Source: Metridium senile (taxonomy: Eukaryota; Cnidaria; Anthozoa; Actiniaria; Metridiidae). From it: a stretch of DNA of 64,000 nt. The notes under the pieces are model-generated. The model made no database searches. It was not told the DNA's origin and saw only the letters and a program-made list of their open reading frames with translations. The position numbers and the translations under genes are program-made. The DNA is taken from assembly GCA_949775045.1 (NCBI GenBank), contig OX459101.1, positions 2,224,501 through 2,288,500 on the forward strand, written 5' to 3'. Shown piece by piece: positions 1 to 12,058 of the stretch. Position 1 is the first letter of the stretch. Every line of letters starts with the position of its first letter.

Positions 1-442
1 TTCTCTTCTCTCCTCTATTCTATAACTCTTATATCATCTCTTGTCTATATATTTTCCATCTTCCTTTGTTTTACACTTTAATGCTTTGTGCTCACAATCT
101 CTTTTAATTGTCCATTTTAGTATTTGAGGTTGAAAAAGACTATTGGTAAAAACAAGAACACTGATAACAACTGACAACCTCTCATTGCATGGGAAGAAAA
201 CAATTTTTACACATAATGAATTGTAATAATAACAATTGTAAATAGTTATAACACATTGAATAGAGTGAGCAGTTGAGTATTTTCTGATGCTTTATTTCAA
301 CTAAACAATTTATTATAAGATTTAACAAATTATATTTCATTTTATTCTATATTTGTCTTACTTTATTTGGTATTTTTAGTTGTTGGTACATTTTAGTTGG
401 TTTAAAACCAAGTGCATTGACAAATCCTGGGAGTGAAATGAT
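1..442. other. 3' flank of the fibrinogen-like gene
   Basis: I see no gene in this AT-rich stretch. On the minus strand, AATAAA hexamers (TTTATT on the plus strand) lie at 362-367, 309-314 and 291-296. The first is about 76 bases past the stop codon at 443-445 and is the likeliest poly(A) signal for the gene at 443-5287. Confidence 0.4.
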
Positions 443-3400
443 TTACTGTGCAAGTATGTAGCCTTGTGTTTTAATAGCTTTGTCACCAGCATCTGCACTG
501 CATCTTGCTTTATTTCCGGTGGAAACAGCATTATCTGATTTGACGCCACAATGGATGCCTATTCCACCAAATCCTAGTCGAGAGTCTGGGCTTTTGCAGT
601 CATTTTCCTGGTTGGATACAATACCAATTCGTACTTTATCAGCATTTCTACTTGAAACAGGATTTGAATTAAACCCCTCCCGGTTGCAATTTTTCTGCAG
701 AGATGAGCCTGGGATCAAGCTCTTCCATTTGTTGCGACCAACAGAAAATCTGCGGTATCGGTTGTCGGCAATCACTGAGTACAGGGAGTTGGCCCTGGAT
801 AAATATGGATTTGAGATAGCATTTAATGATGATTATGATAGATAATGATAGATGATGATGATGGTCATGATAATGGTAATGATAATGGTTATAATGATGA
901 TGATTACTATGATGATGATAAAGATAATGATGGTGGTTATAATGATTATGATGGATAATGATGTGATGATGATGAAAATGATGATAAAAGATAATAATGA
1001 TAATGATAATGGTTATAATGATGATGATGATGATGAAGATGATAGATGATAACGATGATGCAATTACCTATAATTAACACGAATCCAGTTGGGTTTACTT
1101 TGAAACATTGTCCTCATTCCCAGGCAGAGTCTGGTAAACGGCATTGACCAGTAAGTTGGCAGTTTTGTCTCTTGATGGTCAGCACCTGATTGTCCACCTT
1201 TCATGTGATAGGGTTTCTTGTTTGTCCAGAGTGCTGAAAAGTAGTTGAATGTAGGCTGTATATGAACGAAAATAGTACAAAATTAGATTCATCATACAGA
1301 CAATGAATCATGTGCAAAATACCTTGGGAGTTGTATAAACATTTTACGTCCCCCTCCCCTTGATTCAATGTTGAACTTTTGGCATTAAGGGGGGAGGGGG
1401 GTTAAACGTTACCATGCCCCAACAATTTTGCATATTGATTTGTATTAATGGCTATTAATAAATGTTATTCAGACATCAAGGGATGGTTGATTTGTAGCAA
1501 AAGATGAATGGGAAAAGAAGTGAATGGGAAAAACAACTGATTGGAAGAGGTGAAGTAAATGAGAAAGTAAGTAAATGGGAAAATAGCTGAATGGGAAAAC
1601 AAGTGAATGGAAATAACTGAATGGGAAAAGATAAAATTAATGAGAAAATAACTGAATAGAAAAAATAACTGAATGGGAAAAGAAGTGAATGTAAAAGAAT
1701 GATGTAAAATAAATGGTTTACCAAATGACCATTGGTCTTCATGATAGTAGTCCATCCTCCCTTGCCACACCTTGGGATATCCTCCATGTAACAATACACT
1801 TTAGTAATGGATGGATCTGTTCTGATGTAGTAAACACCACTGGGTGCAGACCTGCAACAAGAATAAATGTTAGGCCTTAGTCAAACGTCGCATCTCACAT
1901 ATAGGTTTTGCTAATTTGCATTGGATTCAGCTCATTTCTGTACTAAAATCAATAAGAATTTCCAATTAATACACCTTAGATTGTTGAAAGATTTTACTTT
2001 AGCCAATATATGTAGTAAATTCGCTACTCAGTAAAATGTTTTCAAAAAATCAACATACTGTATGTTTGTTGCATAGTAGTAATGATGATGGTGACGATGG
2101 TTATGATGATGGTGTTGATGATGATGGTAATGATGATGATGGTAATGATGATGATGGTTATGATGATGGTGTTGATGATGATGGTTATGATGATGGTGTT
2201 GATGATGATGGTAATGATGATGATGGTAATGATGATGATGGTAATGATGATGATGGTAATGATGATGATGGTTATGATGATGGTGTTGATGATGATGGTT
2301 ATGATGATGGTGTTGATGATGATGGTAATGATGATGATGGTTATGATGATGGTGTTGATGATGATGGTTATGATGATGGTGTTGATGATGATGGTAATGA
2401 TGATGATGGTAATGATGATGATGGTAATGATGATGATGGTTATGATGATGGTGTTGATGATGACTGGTGATGATGATGGTAATGATGATGATGGTTATGA
2501 TGATGGTGTTGATGATGATGGTAATGATGATGATGGTAATGATGATGATGGTTATGATGATGGTGTTGATGATGATGGTAATGATGATGATGGTAATGAT
2601 GATGATGGTTATGATGATGGTGTTGATGATGACTGGTGATGATGATGGTAATGATGATGATGGTTATGATGATGGTGTTGATGATGACTGGTGATGATGA
2701 TGGTAATGATGATGATGATGATGATGATAACATTTTACTCACCAGTCATCATCCAAGATAGCTTTACACGATGGAGCAGGATTCTTTACACTGCCTAGCT
2801 TAGCGTTCATAGCTATGAAGCGAACGCCATCACATATCTCAAGACCCCCATCTTTATAAACTGCAACTCCTTTATTAGCTTTAGTGCATCGTTCATTGCT
2901 GGTTGAAAGTTTTAGTTTCAGCAAACCTCCATTCATGCGTACAGGTCCATTGATTCGCACTCGTCCTCCCTGGCCGGGCTGTAGAACAATATCTTTCCCC
3001 TTATCAGATATGACGTTGACTTCACCATCCTTGTACGCAAACGAGGCTCTCCTAAGGTAGACGTAAACGTTAAAATGACGTCACGTTGTCAAAATGACGT
3101 CATATTTCTCAATGACGTCATACCACCGAAATGACGTCATATTTCAAATATAGAATGTAGATATGTAAATTTTGTAATTTTAACTTTTGATGTAAAATTT
3201 TGTAACTTAATTTTGCAATAAATCCAGCGATATGACGGCGACCGTCGTATTAAAAAGGAGCGAAAAGTAGTACAAAAAAAAGTAATTACGTATCGAAACA
3301 TTTTGAAATTATAAGTGGAATATTAAGCTTTATTTTTTTCCAAAACACTGACAGAATGCGATATATAACCGACTGAGAGAAAATTAAAAGCTACGTGGCG

Positions 3401-5287
3401 AGCATTGGTTGTTTTTGCAAACATTTTGACAAGCAAAAGTTGAGAAAATCAAATCAATATTGCAAAAACTCACGAGAGAATACACGAGAATACACAAAAG
3501 GTTGTGAGAATACACAAACATTTTTTTTTAATTTTGTAAAGAATATAAAGCTCGTTAACATACCTCTATGATAGTTGAACAATATACTTGCAATTTTTAT
3601 CTTTCCTTGTAAACATGCAACACGGCGGTGAATTGAGCTATCTTTTGATGAGATATATCATTGCTTCCAGTCACTTTTAAAATGCTATAAATTCACGAGA
3701 AGTTTATCTACAAAGTTTACAACTTTTTTGAAGTATTAAAGGAAGTGTTCTTGTCTTTCTTTTTCTGCATAAAAAAGGTCAAACAATCTTGAAAAAGGTC
3801 GATTTGCTTGATTCAAAGTCCTATCAGCGATCCTATTGCTTTTATCTTTCATCTTCTTCATAAAGTACGACACAGACAAATTAATTCCTTCACCAGTTGA
3901 CGGTGACTACGATTAAATTTCTTATTTCTTATTATTTCTCGAAAAATAAGCTTTAGTAGGCGTCCACAAACGTCCACAAGACCGACGAATTACAACTGTT
4001 TGTGTCAGCTAAAATCCTTTGTAAAACTTTTTTTTTGTTTTTTGTTTCTTGACTTTCTTTGATGTTGAGATATAAACAAAACCCTTTGTCTTTAAACGAT
4101 CTTTGATTTGGAATGATGAAGAAAGCTCCAGTAATTTTAATATTTTAGCATTAAAATTTCTGTAAGTTTTTCGAGGCAGTCGTAACATATGCTTTCTGAC
4201 AACCCGCTCTTTGGGAAGCCATTTGAAAGCAACGCGCGCCGTAATATATCAAAAACATTAATAGGGAGAGAATAAAAAAATAAATAAGTTATTTACCGGC
4301 TAGAGGTTGGTCTGTATAGTGAAAAACTAAGAATTCGGGCAGTTTTTCACTATACGGACCTCCTAGTCGGTAAATAATATATATATTTAATTTTCCGCTA
4401 CAAGAATCAATTACATAATGAATATAATCGAGTTCTGGAAAAATGGATGAAAAAACTGGCGGCTTTGGCAAATTTTCGTGCAGTCATAATGAGACGAAAA
4501 AAACTAGACGAACGATGGTAGACGTGACGATAGCCATGTATATAAAAACAGTCCCACAATGCACTTATGATGACGAATTTCTTTACTTAGTAGGGAGGGG
4601 ACCGGAAAGAAGTTGTCTTGTGATCTTCGGCGGCAAAGTTTACCACGCGACAGCTTTTTAAAACGCCCGGTAACCCCAATTTTTTTACAACTTCAATTAT
4701 TAAGAACATGTTAAACAATCGTTTTGATGTAAAATTTCGAAAAAGCAACTGATTTTGGAATGGAAAATCGAGAAAATTTCGAATTTTCTGAACCTCGTAA
4801 AATACAAGTCGCGATGCTAAAAAAATTATATTTCACTACTATCTTTTGAAAATAAGTTACAAAATATTTGTTCCTATTAGAAAATTACTTGTTGATTCGT
4901 TACCGCTATCAAAGAGATGTTTCAATGAAAATCTTTTGAAAAACATTTTTATTTGTCGATGCAGGTAAAATCGTGACGTCAGCCATATTTAAGACTCATT
5001 ATTTCTCTTAACTGCCCGGTGACCCCACCTTTTTTAGCCAGATTTGAAGAACCCTCTAAAGGGTTAAAACAACTCACATAATTGTTTGGAGAAGGCATTA
5101 CTTTTTAATTAGTAGGCCCCGTCCTTAATATTGAAATTTGCACAATATCGCAATATCAGTGAATAAACCATATATATTAACTAGATTACAACGCTTATAG
5201 CGATAAACTCCCCATTAAATCTTACTTTGTCAGAGCTTCGTTTCTGTTCAGGCAAACAAGCAGAACGACAAGAAGACACACTTTCAT
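443..5287 (-). CDS. Secreted fibrinogen-like protein (coral skeletal-matrix-protein-5-like), 5 exons
   Basis: Exons in transcript order are 5287-5226, 3051-2743, 1851-1722, 1255-1068 and 794-443. All junctions are GT-AG and stay in frame, giving 346 residues. Exon 1 encodes a signal peptide (MKVCLLVVLLVCL). Exon 2 carries a basic stretch with three Cys. From about residue 117 (CKAIL) a fibrinogen-like fold follows: SGVYYIRTD, VYCYMEDIPRCGKGGWT, then ETKLPTYW.MPFTRLCLGM, NWIRVNY and, in the last exon, VGRNKWKSLIPGSSLQ, ENDCKSPDSRLGFG and GYILAQ. From memory this block is typical of cnidarian secreted proteins annotated as uncharacterized skeletal organic matrix protein 5. The function is unknown; an extracellular or mucus/matrix role is inferred. 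The exon 4 start was chosen at 1255 (acceptor TATACAG) because the next AG breaks the frame. Introns 2 and 4 hold GAT-rich repeats and intron 1 a cluster of CRE motifs. Confidence 0.85.
826..1060. repeat. GAT/ATG-rich imperfect microsatellite in an intron
   Basis: Imperfect GATGAT and GATAAT runs lie in intron 4 of the fibrinogen-like gene, ending a few bases from the exon 4 donor at 1067. The Met/Asp-rich reading frames across it are artefacts of the repeat. Confidence 0.85.
2082..2730. repeat. GATGATGGT minisatellite in an intron
   Basis: Units of 12-15 bases built from GATGATGATGGT, GGTAAT, GGTTAT and GGTGTT form a higher-order array of about 650 bp. It fills much of intron 2 of the fibrinogen-like gene and stops about 6 bases from that intron's 5' splice site (GTGAGT, 2742-2737). 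Confidence 0.9.
3076..3139. promoter_or_regulatory. Four perfect CRE palindromes, 18-19 bp apart
   Basis: The CREB/ATF palindrome TGACGTCA occurs at 3076-3083, 3095-3102, 3113-3120 and 3132-3139. These lie in intron 1, 25 to 90 bases before exon 2 of the fibrinogen-like gene. The regular spacing and shared flanks (AAAATGACGTCATATTTC) suggest a short tandem repeat that happens to contain the motif. An enhancer role is possible but unproven. Confidence 0.5.
4291..4376. repeat. Short fold-back hairpin
   Basis: Inverted arms (TTTACCGGCTAGAGGT.. and ..ACCTCCTAGTCGGTAAA) can form a hairpin of about 85 bp in intron 1 of the fibrinogen-like gene. It looks like a small MITE relic. Confidence 0.6.
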
Positions 5288-6015
5288 CTCGTCGACTGAA
5301 TCAAGGTTGCTGTAAACGGCTGTAATACTGTCGAAAATAATAGATTTAATTTCATTTTAGTATAAAATCGCTACTCACATTAAAGTACTAGTGAAAAAGT
5401 ATGAGTTTAGATCGGGTACAGCCGGAGACTTTAATGAGCGGAAAATTACTGCGATCAGTCCCTACCGGCTTTTCCCTCGAGAAGAAAACAAGTATTAGAG
5501 CCCCACACCACCCGTCTGTGTTTTATGAAAATGTTCGTTTCAGTCATCGGAATCCGGATTGAAAAGTATCTACTGTTCGCCGTCAAGCGCAGATCTAAAA
5601 TCACCTAGAAAACCAGCATAACAGACAAAAATTATATAAAATAATAAGACTTGAATGCATAACGGTCGGGGCGTAAGGGTTTGCGGTTATGCGGTTTATC
5701 GTTATTTTTGGTGCATGCGGGTTTGTAGTCAGTTTTTACAAATCTGAGCGATTTGTGGTTTGCGTTTTCTTTTAATTTTCTGACTCGGTGAACGGTGACT
5801 GACGATTGGGGCTAGTCAGGCCCCTCTAGTCTAGAATATATAACTATTTCCTTCTAGATTTCATATTGCCTACCAAAATGTGAGAATCTGTAATTTTTAT
5901 AATTAGGGCTTTTATAATGTATAGATCGACGTAGCTTTGTAAAGCTGAGACCTTGTATAATGCTACAATTTAGCTTACAAATATGTGGTTTTATAAGTAA
6001 TGATTTTGAAACACA
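5288..6015. other. Upstream region of the fibrinogen-like gene
   Basis: This should contain the minus-strand promoter and 5' UTR. I see no convincing TATA box on the minus strand and no gene. Confidence 0.3.
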
Positions 6016-6018
6016 AAA

Positions 6019-6427
6019 TGATGTAAAAATGAGACTTAGTAAAGAAATAATTGTTTTTTGACGTTTCGGAGCCATCACGTTCCATTATGTACGCGTTGAA
6101 CAGCACAAGCAAAAATCTTCATCTATTTATAAACACTATCTTAAAGAACACAATAGTACTGCTCCTGACAACTTGATTAATAACTTTATTGTTCTTAAGA
6201 AATGTTCTAGCAAATTTGACTGCCTTCTGCACGAGATGCTGTACATCAGGGAATTAAAACCTGTCCTGAATGTACAGTCCGATTCCATCAAGGCTAAATT
6301 ATTTACATAAATTAGTTTATAAGCGAACCTTCTGCATTTTGTAATTAGTATTATCTGATAATGGAGCGTGATGGCTCCGAAACGTCAAAAAACAATTATT
6401 TCTTTACTAAGTCTCATTTTTACATCA
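6019..6427. mobile_element. Penelope-like element relic with inverted arms
   Basis: Arms at 6019-6088 and 6358-6427 are near-perfect inverted copies containing GACGTTTCGGAGCCATCACG. They flank about 270 bp that still encode the end of a retroelement protein. Inverted terminal structures and a C-terminal GIY-YIG type protein suit Penelope-like elements. The class is inferred from memory of similar cnidarian repeats. Confidence 0.55.
6089..6310 (+). pseudogene. Retroelement protein C-terminus, GIY-YIG-like fragment
   Basis: An open frame of about 73 codons ends at TAA 6308-6310. It contains IYKHYLKEHNS, NFIVLKKCSSKFDCLL and HEMLYIRELKPVLNVQSDSI. The pattern of a Lys/Cys-rich segment, SKFDCL, EMLYI..LKP.LN.QSDSI and a final AKLF is one I associate with the GIY-YIG endonuclease end of Penelope-like retroelements. 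No start codon or upstream reverse transcriptase is present, so it is a 5'-truncated dead copy. Confidence 0.6.
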
Positions 6428-6490
6428 TTTTTATTTTTATTTTATTTTTATATATGTGGTTAAACATAATATTGTATTTAAATTCTTATA

Positions 6491-6703
6491 GAGCGCAAAC
6501 ACTATATCCATGAAATAAAATAAAATAGTCCTTAATTATTTGTGACTATTTGTCACTATCAAAGACAAGTAAAGTTGTAATGAGGTATTGTTTCCTTTTG
6601 TATTTGATGTTTCTGGTTCAATGATAGTGACTAAATAATCTCTAAATAGAAACTATTAGTTAGTAACTATTTTGTGTTTATTTCATGGTTTTAGTGCTTT
6701 TGC
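6491..6703. mobile_element. Fold-back MITE, diverged relative of 21923-22229
   Basis: The ends (GCAAACACTATATCCATGAAAT.. and ..ATTTCATGGTTTTAGTGC) and inner arms (ACTATTTGTCACTATCA) are inverted. They match the better-preserved element at 21923-22229. No coding capacity. Confidence 0.6.
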
Positions 6704-7201
6704 TCTATTTTGCTAACGTGAACGAATGGTTTATTCCAAATCATTTGTTTTAATTCAACGAGCAAAAATTAGGGACGTCGTCATTCTCAATCTTATATTT
6801 TCTATTGAACTTCTTCGCGCAAGTACTGACTGATAAAATTAGCAGCAGTATTAGCACTCTAAACACTTCAGAACTCTAACAGTATAATCTATATGTGCAT
6901 CAGATTCCAATATAATAGAATTAATTATATGATCCCGGTCAACAAATGAATGATCGTCACTTACCTATAGATATCTCAGGTGTTTCCAGTAGTGATGGAT
7001 CCAGTCTAGTGATGATTTCACACAACGTGGAGAACATTATGAGTACAAAAGTTAGGGTAGATATTCAAGAAAAAAAACACGAATTTACCACAAAAGCAAA
7101 CAACAACATCGACCCTTCAAAGCACCTATTAGCTAAACAAACTTAACCATGCAAATATAATTTACGTCAATTAAATATACAATTGATTGTAGCTGTTTTT
7201 C

Positions 7202-7356
7202 CTGATGACTTTTTTAATTTAGTGGGAAAGGAATGAGCTAAAAGACAAAAGAAGATCACTCAAGCTGAACGTTTTCTTCAAGAAAGAGTTCAGCTTAAGT
7301 GATCTTCTTTGGTCTTTTGATTAATTCCTTTCCCACTAAATTACAAAAGTCAGGAC
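7202..7356. mobile_element. Fold-back MITE
   Basis: Long inverted arms (TTTAGTGGGAAAGGAAT and AAGATCACT.AAGCTGAAC) meet at a short loop, so the whole 155 bp can fold into one hairpin. Non-coding. Confidence 0.75.
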
Positions 7357-7374
7357 AACATTCATGCAACTAGG

Positions 7375-8095
7375 TGTATACTACTTAAATACGTTCTACG
7401 TAATCGACTATCAACCATGGTACGTTTTACGTAATCTACTATCAACCATGGTACGTTTTACGTAATCTACTATCAACCATGGTACGTTTTACGTAATCTA
7501 CTATCAACCATGGTACGTTTTACGTAATCTACTATCAACCATAGTACGTTCTACGTAATCTACTATCAACCATGGTACGTTTTACGTAATCGACTATCAA
7601 CCATGGTACGTTTTACGTAATCTACTATCAACCATGGTACGTTTTACGTAATCTACTATCAATCATGGTACGTTTTACGTAATCTACTATCAACCATAGT
7701 ACGTTCTACGTAGTCGACTATCAACCATAGTACGTTCTACGTAATCTACTATCAACCATAGTACGTTTTACATAATCTACTATCAACCATGGTACGTTTT
7801 ACGTAATCTACTATCAACCATGGTACGTTTTACGTAATCTACTATCAACCATGGTACGTTTTACGTAATCGACTATCAACCACAGTACGTTCTACGTAAT
7901 CTACTATCAACCATAGTACGTTCTACGTAATCTACTAGCAACCATGGTATGTTTTACGTAATCTACTATCAACCATAGTACGTTCTAGGTAACTTACTAT
8001 CAACCATAGTACGTACTACGTAATCGACAATCAACCATGGTACGTTTTACGTAAGACGTGCAATATGTGATTGAATATTACATGGAATGGAAATA
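7375..8095. repeat. 31-bp minisatellite, about 21 copies, derived from the two-domain gene
   Basis: The 31-bp unit (TACGTTTTACGTAATCTACT...ATCAACCATGG) is repeated about 21 times. Flanks on both sides match, in reverse complement, intron 3 and the start of exon 4 of the two-domain gene (21110-21300), where only about three units occur. The copy here lost 33 bp at a TTG microhomology, removing the splice acceptor and the first exon bases. Confidence 0.85.
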
Positions 8096-8379
8096 TATAA
8101 CTCAAGTCTTTCTTAAAATTAAAATAGTTATGTTCTGCGAAGACATATACTACCGCAACAAAAGTACACATCATTAAAACGTCCGCTAGTTGAGAAAAAT
8201 AAATTGTCTGGATAAATTGTCTGCGTTTCCGTTAGTTGAGGATTTGTGCTACTTCACCCAGTACAAACGTCCCTTCTTTACCGAAAGCGTCCTAGTTAGC
8301 TATAGTTGATCAGCCTCCTAGTTCCTACGCAGCCGTTCCTAGTGTGGTCATGCACGCTACGCTTATAATAACTACCTAT

Positions 8380-8890
8380 TGCGTGACGACACTAATAACG
8401 TATGCGTGGTCTGTAGGGAATTCCGCAAACCCTTGCGTTTCCGTAGCAGAAAACGTTTGCTATAAATCAGACTGAGTCAGATTGTATCTGCATTTCCGTC
8501 AGTTTTGACTTCCGCACAACCTTAACGTTTCCATAGCAGAAAACGTTTGCTAATCAGACTGAGACGTGCATTTCAGTCAGTTTTGACTTCCGCACAACTT
8601 TAACGTTTCCATAGCAGAAAACGTTTGCTAATCAGACTGCATTTCCGTCAGTTTTGACTTCCGCACAACCTTAACATCCACTTTTTCAACTTCCGCAAAC
8701 CCTTGCGTTTCCGTTGCAGAAAACATTTGCTTTAGACTTAGTGAGATTGTATCTGCATTTCCGTCAGTTTTGACCTCTGCACAACCTTAACGTTCCCTTA
8801 GCAGAAAACGTTTGATTACAAGACTACGTTTCCGTAGCAGAAAACGTTTGATTACAAGACTAACTTATTACGTTTCCGTAGCAGAAAACG
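8380..8890. repeat. Degenerate tandem repeat around GTTTCCGTAGCAGAAAACG
   Basis: The motif GTTTCCGTAGCAGAAAACG recurs about seven times, with partners such as CATTTCCGTCAGTTTTGAC and TTCCGCACAACCTTAACG, at irregular spacing of about 40-100 bp. No coding signal. Confidence 0.75.
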
Positions 8891-8899
8891 ACCGCCTGT

Positions 8900-11200
8900 T
8901 AATCATAAAAAAATATTCAATTGCTCCCCGGCCCTCCCCCTCACAAATAAATATTAACTTACCCCAGCCCTATGGGTACCTTAATGAAGTGTTGCATTTA
9001 CCGCATCCCACCCCCCACAGGCAATTTTTCTTTTCAACTAATTTATGTTTTATGGATAATATAAATCTTAGTAAATTAATCTGTAGCCTTTTTGTTTTTT
9101 TATTTGATTGTATTGTAATATGTTTTATTATTAAAAAATATAAATATAAAATGTAAATATCGTTTGAAAAACCACTTGAATAATAATCTTAAAAGAAGGT
9201 GTTATAGATACTGTTATGTGTATCTATGTTTTGCAACTCTCCCTATCCCCCCACGGGTTAAATTACATTACGGACTATCCATGTAAAAATGATAGAAATG
9301 CAGATAAAAAACTATGCCAAGAATGAATACCTTTAAGGGAAATCCTCTACTAAAGGTCATTTCTTTATTGTTCCCCGATGTCATCGCTTACAGAGTATAC
9401 GACACGCTAATAGTATATAAGTAGGTTATCAAAGTACTATGATATATATATATCATTAACGATCTTTAACTCACAGAGAATCATTCTACAAACAGACAAA
9501 TACTTCAAGGTAATTATAATACTCTTTTGTACTCTATTATGGCATGAAATCTGTAAAAATAGTAGACCATTTCTCCGCTTCTTCTGGCAAAAACAAAGCT
9601 GGGCTTTCAGTGGACACGACTGAACCCTGAAGGCTCGATGTTCGCAGGGTCGAGATTTTGATGCAGCTGATTTATACGTGCAGTAACAATTTAAAACGTA
9701 TTTTTGTGGCAAACCATTTACGTATAGGCTATTATACTAACGGTACCGCTAACGTAACGTTGCTTTTCGACACAAAAGAAAAAAGATATGTTCAAATCCG
9801 ACGCATTTTTGCGCAAAGCTTCTATAATTTCACGTGTAATTAACAAAGAATGTGTACATGTTTAAATGCATGCAAACGACCTCACGTAATTTGCGGGGAA
9901 TTGGGGAAAACAACATTAATTAACTTAATGATGTAAACGTAAAGCGAATTATTGTGTTTTTTTACAAAAACGTGAAAAAGGAAAACCCGTAATGATGTTA
10001 GCGTAACGCTAATGGTTGTGTAATTTCTGTACGTAAACGTGAGCGCAACTAATGCGCTATTGTTTTCTAAGAACGTTTATATTCTTGTCTGAGTTGACCT
10101 CGCGAAGCGCACTTTTAAAAACGGAAACGTTATAAAACTCGCAGTTTGAAGACACAAACTGGTCTCTAACCTAGAACCACGTCATCGCCGTAAATCGCAG
10201 TACTGTTGTTTACTCATGCTAATAGTTAAGTATATACATTTATAATATATATATATATGGTTTATGCGTTATAAAAGCCCCAGGCCTATTCCTTTAGACT
10301 TCATTAGCTTCAAAATCAAGAAATTGTAGCATTCTAATGTACATATATATAATTCAATTACTGACGTTGTCTATTGGAAAATCTTAGCTGAGGCCTATTC
10401 TTTCAGAATGCTACAGACCCAGAGCGTCTAGCTTCGGCTTTAATGCTAGCCTGAGCAAACAAACGGTTCTATCGCTTCTCTTCAATTACTCTGCTAGCAA
10501 AGGTATCACTTTTCTATGAAGAAGAACACTTCCCTAGCTAGCAGGACACTCTTCAACTCCCCAGGAAAGAAACGTGAGTAAGCTCTTTCGCGTGGGATGA
10601 GGAAGAAAACAACCTCAGTTTTCTAAGTCTATTTACTTCCTGTAAACAAGCAAGTTGGATGGCGTGTTTACTTGGTTTAAAAGGTGACGATATCGATTTT
10701 CTATCAGAAGAAAAAAGATAGGATAATTATAATAGATATACTTCAAAGATAACTGAATTATAGCTAATATACTTACAGTCGATGTCATAAACTTTGTCCA
10801 CGTAAACTACAACAAGTGACACGCGATTCTTTGTTTATTTGTTTTCAGCAGTTGAAATTTCAATGATTATTAAACTGTAGGAGTAACAGTGAACATGGAA
10901 TAAGAATTATGAAATCCATGTTCACAATTTATGCCAGTGTAGGAGGGCATTTATAGCGAACCAATGTGGTGTTACGTGATATTTTGGAATTCTTATGTCT
11001 GTTCATTATTCCAAGGATTTTATTCCGAGAAAGCACCTTTCGACTTTACAATGTTTTTCTTTATAAAAGAACTACTTTTGTCGGTCTCATTGGCAATTAC
11101 GTTCACGAGCTGGGCTCGTGGTCAACCTTTGCAGCATGCCTAGCTTAGCCACATTAGCACAACCATTGATATACTCTTTTGTTTCAAAAACAATGTTTAA
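8900..11200. other. Intergenic stretch without a recognised gene
   Basis: Only short AT-rich open frames occur, without splice or codon support. A small hairpin (GTGAACATGGA / TCCATGTTCAC) lies near 10890-10926. Confidence 0.4.
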
Positions 11201-11204
11201 TTAC

Positions 11205-11332
11205 AGTGAGTATACTCGAACCTTGAACACTTGACTTTTTTCATGTTATTATTTTCAGAACCTTCAACTGCTTCAAAACCTCTAAAAATGAAGCAGTGAG
11301 TTCAAAATCACTAAGTGTTTGTAATAAATCTT
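11205..11332 (-). mobile_element. MITE with internal GAAGCAGT hairpin, copy 1
   Basis: In reverse orientation this matches 20645-20795 (AATAAGATTTATTATGAGCACTCAG.. ..GAAAATAATAACATG) including the ACTGCTTC/GAAGCAGT stem. Shorter relatives lacking the stem lie at 29742-29840 and 35235-35340. Confidence 0.7.
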
Positions 11333-11686
11333 ATTTCTAATCTATTCGCTCATGGGAGGTTGGTTAAAAAAAGTAACAAAAAAACTCAAAGCTTTCGCGG
11401 TTCAAGAGTCACTTTGACTTGAGACAAAGCGTAAACTACTCCGAAAGACCTTTTGGGAGGTTCAAGCAGAAATAATTGTAAGGAATCAATCCTCAGTTGA
11501 TAAGGCATGTCATCATATTGATATTGTGAAGTATCTTTGCATGTGATTGGCTGATTGACTAAAAGCAGCTTTTCGTTCCTTGATATCAATTTACGACTGT
11601 ATTGTTTTAACGTTGTCGCTGAATACAGGATTGTCTCAGTACCTATATAACAGCCACGGTATGTAGCAGGGAAGAAACAGGAAACC

Positions 11687-12058
11687 TAAAGCCTGGTTCA
11701 TACACTAGCGACATAAGCAATAGCATAAGCAACCCACGCAGACCCTAAGCCTTGTCGATTTCTACCCCAACAAAGCAACAAAACAGAGTAAAAATGACTC
11801 TTACAGGTACGAAATCATGTTACGTATTTGATTTTTGAGCCAGAACCCTAAAAGGACCCTAAAAGGCACGCACAGGAAATATTTTTACCCAAAAAGGTAC
11901 GCCGATCACCCCAACCACTTGGATAAAGGAAGTACCGCCGACTCAGTGAAGCTTTTCTCGACTAAGTGCAAGAAAAGACAAGTGCGGCTATTGAGCAAAG
12001 CCCAACTGAGTGTGCGTATGTTGCTCATGCTTATGTCACTAGTGTGAACCAGGCTTAA
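11687..12058. mobile_element. Fold-back element with TAAAGCCTGGTTCA ends
   Basis: Terminal inverted repeats of about 45 bp (AGCCTGGTTCATACACTAG.. and ..CTAGTGTGAACCAGGCT) enclose 280 bp. The interior carries a segment (GCCGATCACCCCAACCACTTGG) shared with the poly-G/poly-C fold-backs at 27285 and 32720, so it is composite. A diverged relative may lie near 37900-38070. Confidence 0.75.

Noticed and set aside
2036..2742. Asp/Gly-rich, Met/Val-rich and His-rich frames
   Set aside because: All come from the GATGATGGT minisatellite inside an intron of the fibrinogen-like gene.
4443..4661. 72-codon frame beginning MDEKTGGFGKF
   Set aside because: Within intron 1 of the minus-strand gene, with no family similarity and surrounded by repeat-like sequence.
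7375..8060. CRISPR-like regular repeats
   Set aside because: The 31-bp units are head-to-tail with no spacers and the locus is eukaryotic. It is a minisatellite.
11835..12047. 70-codon frame
   Set aside because: Lies wholly inside the fold-back element 11687-12058 and is not conserved with the related segments at 27285 and 32720.
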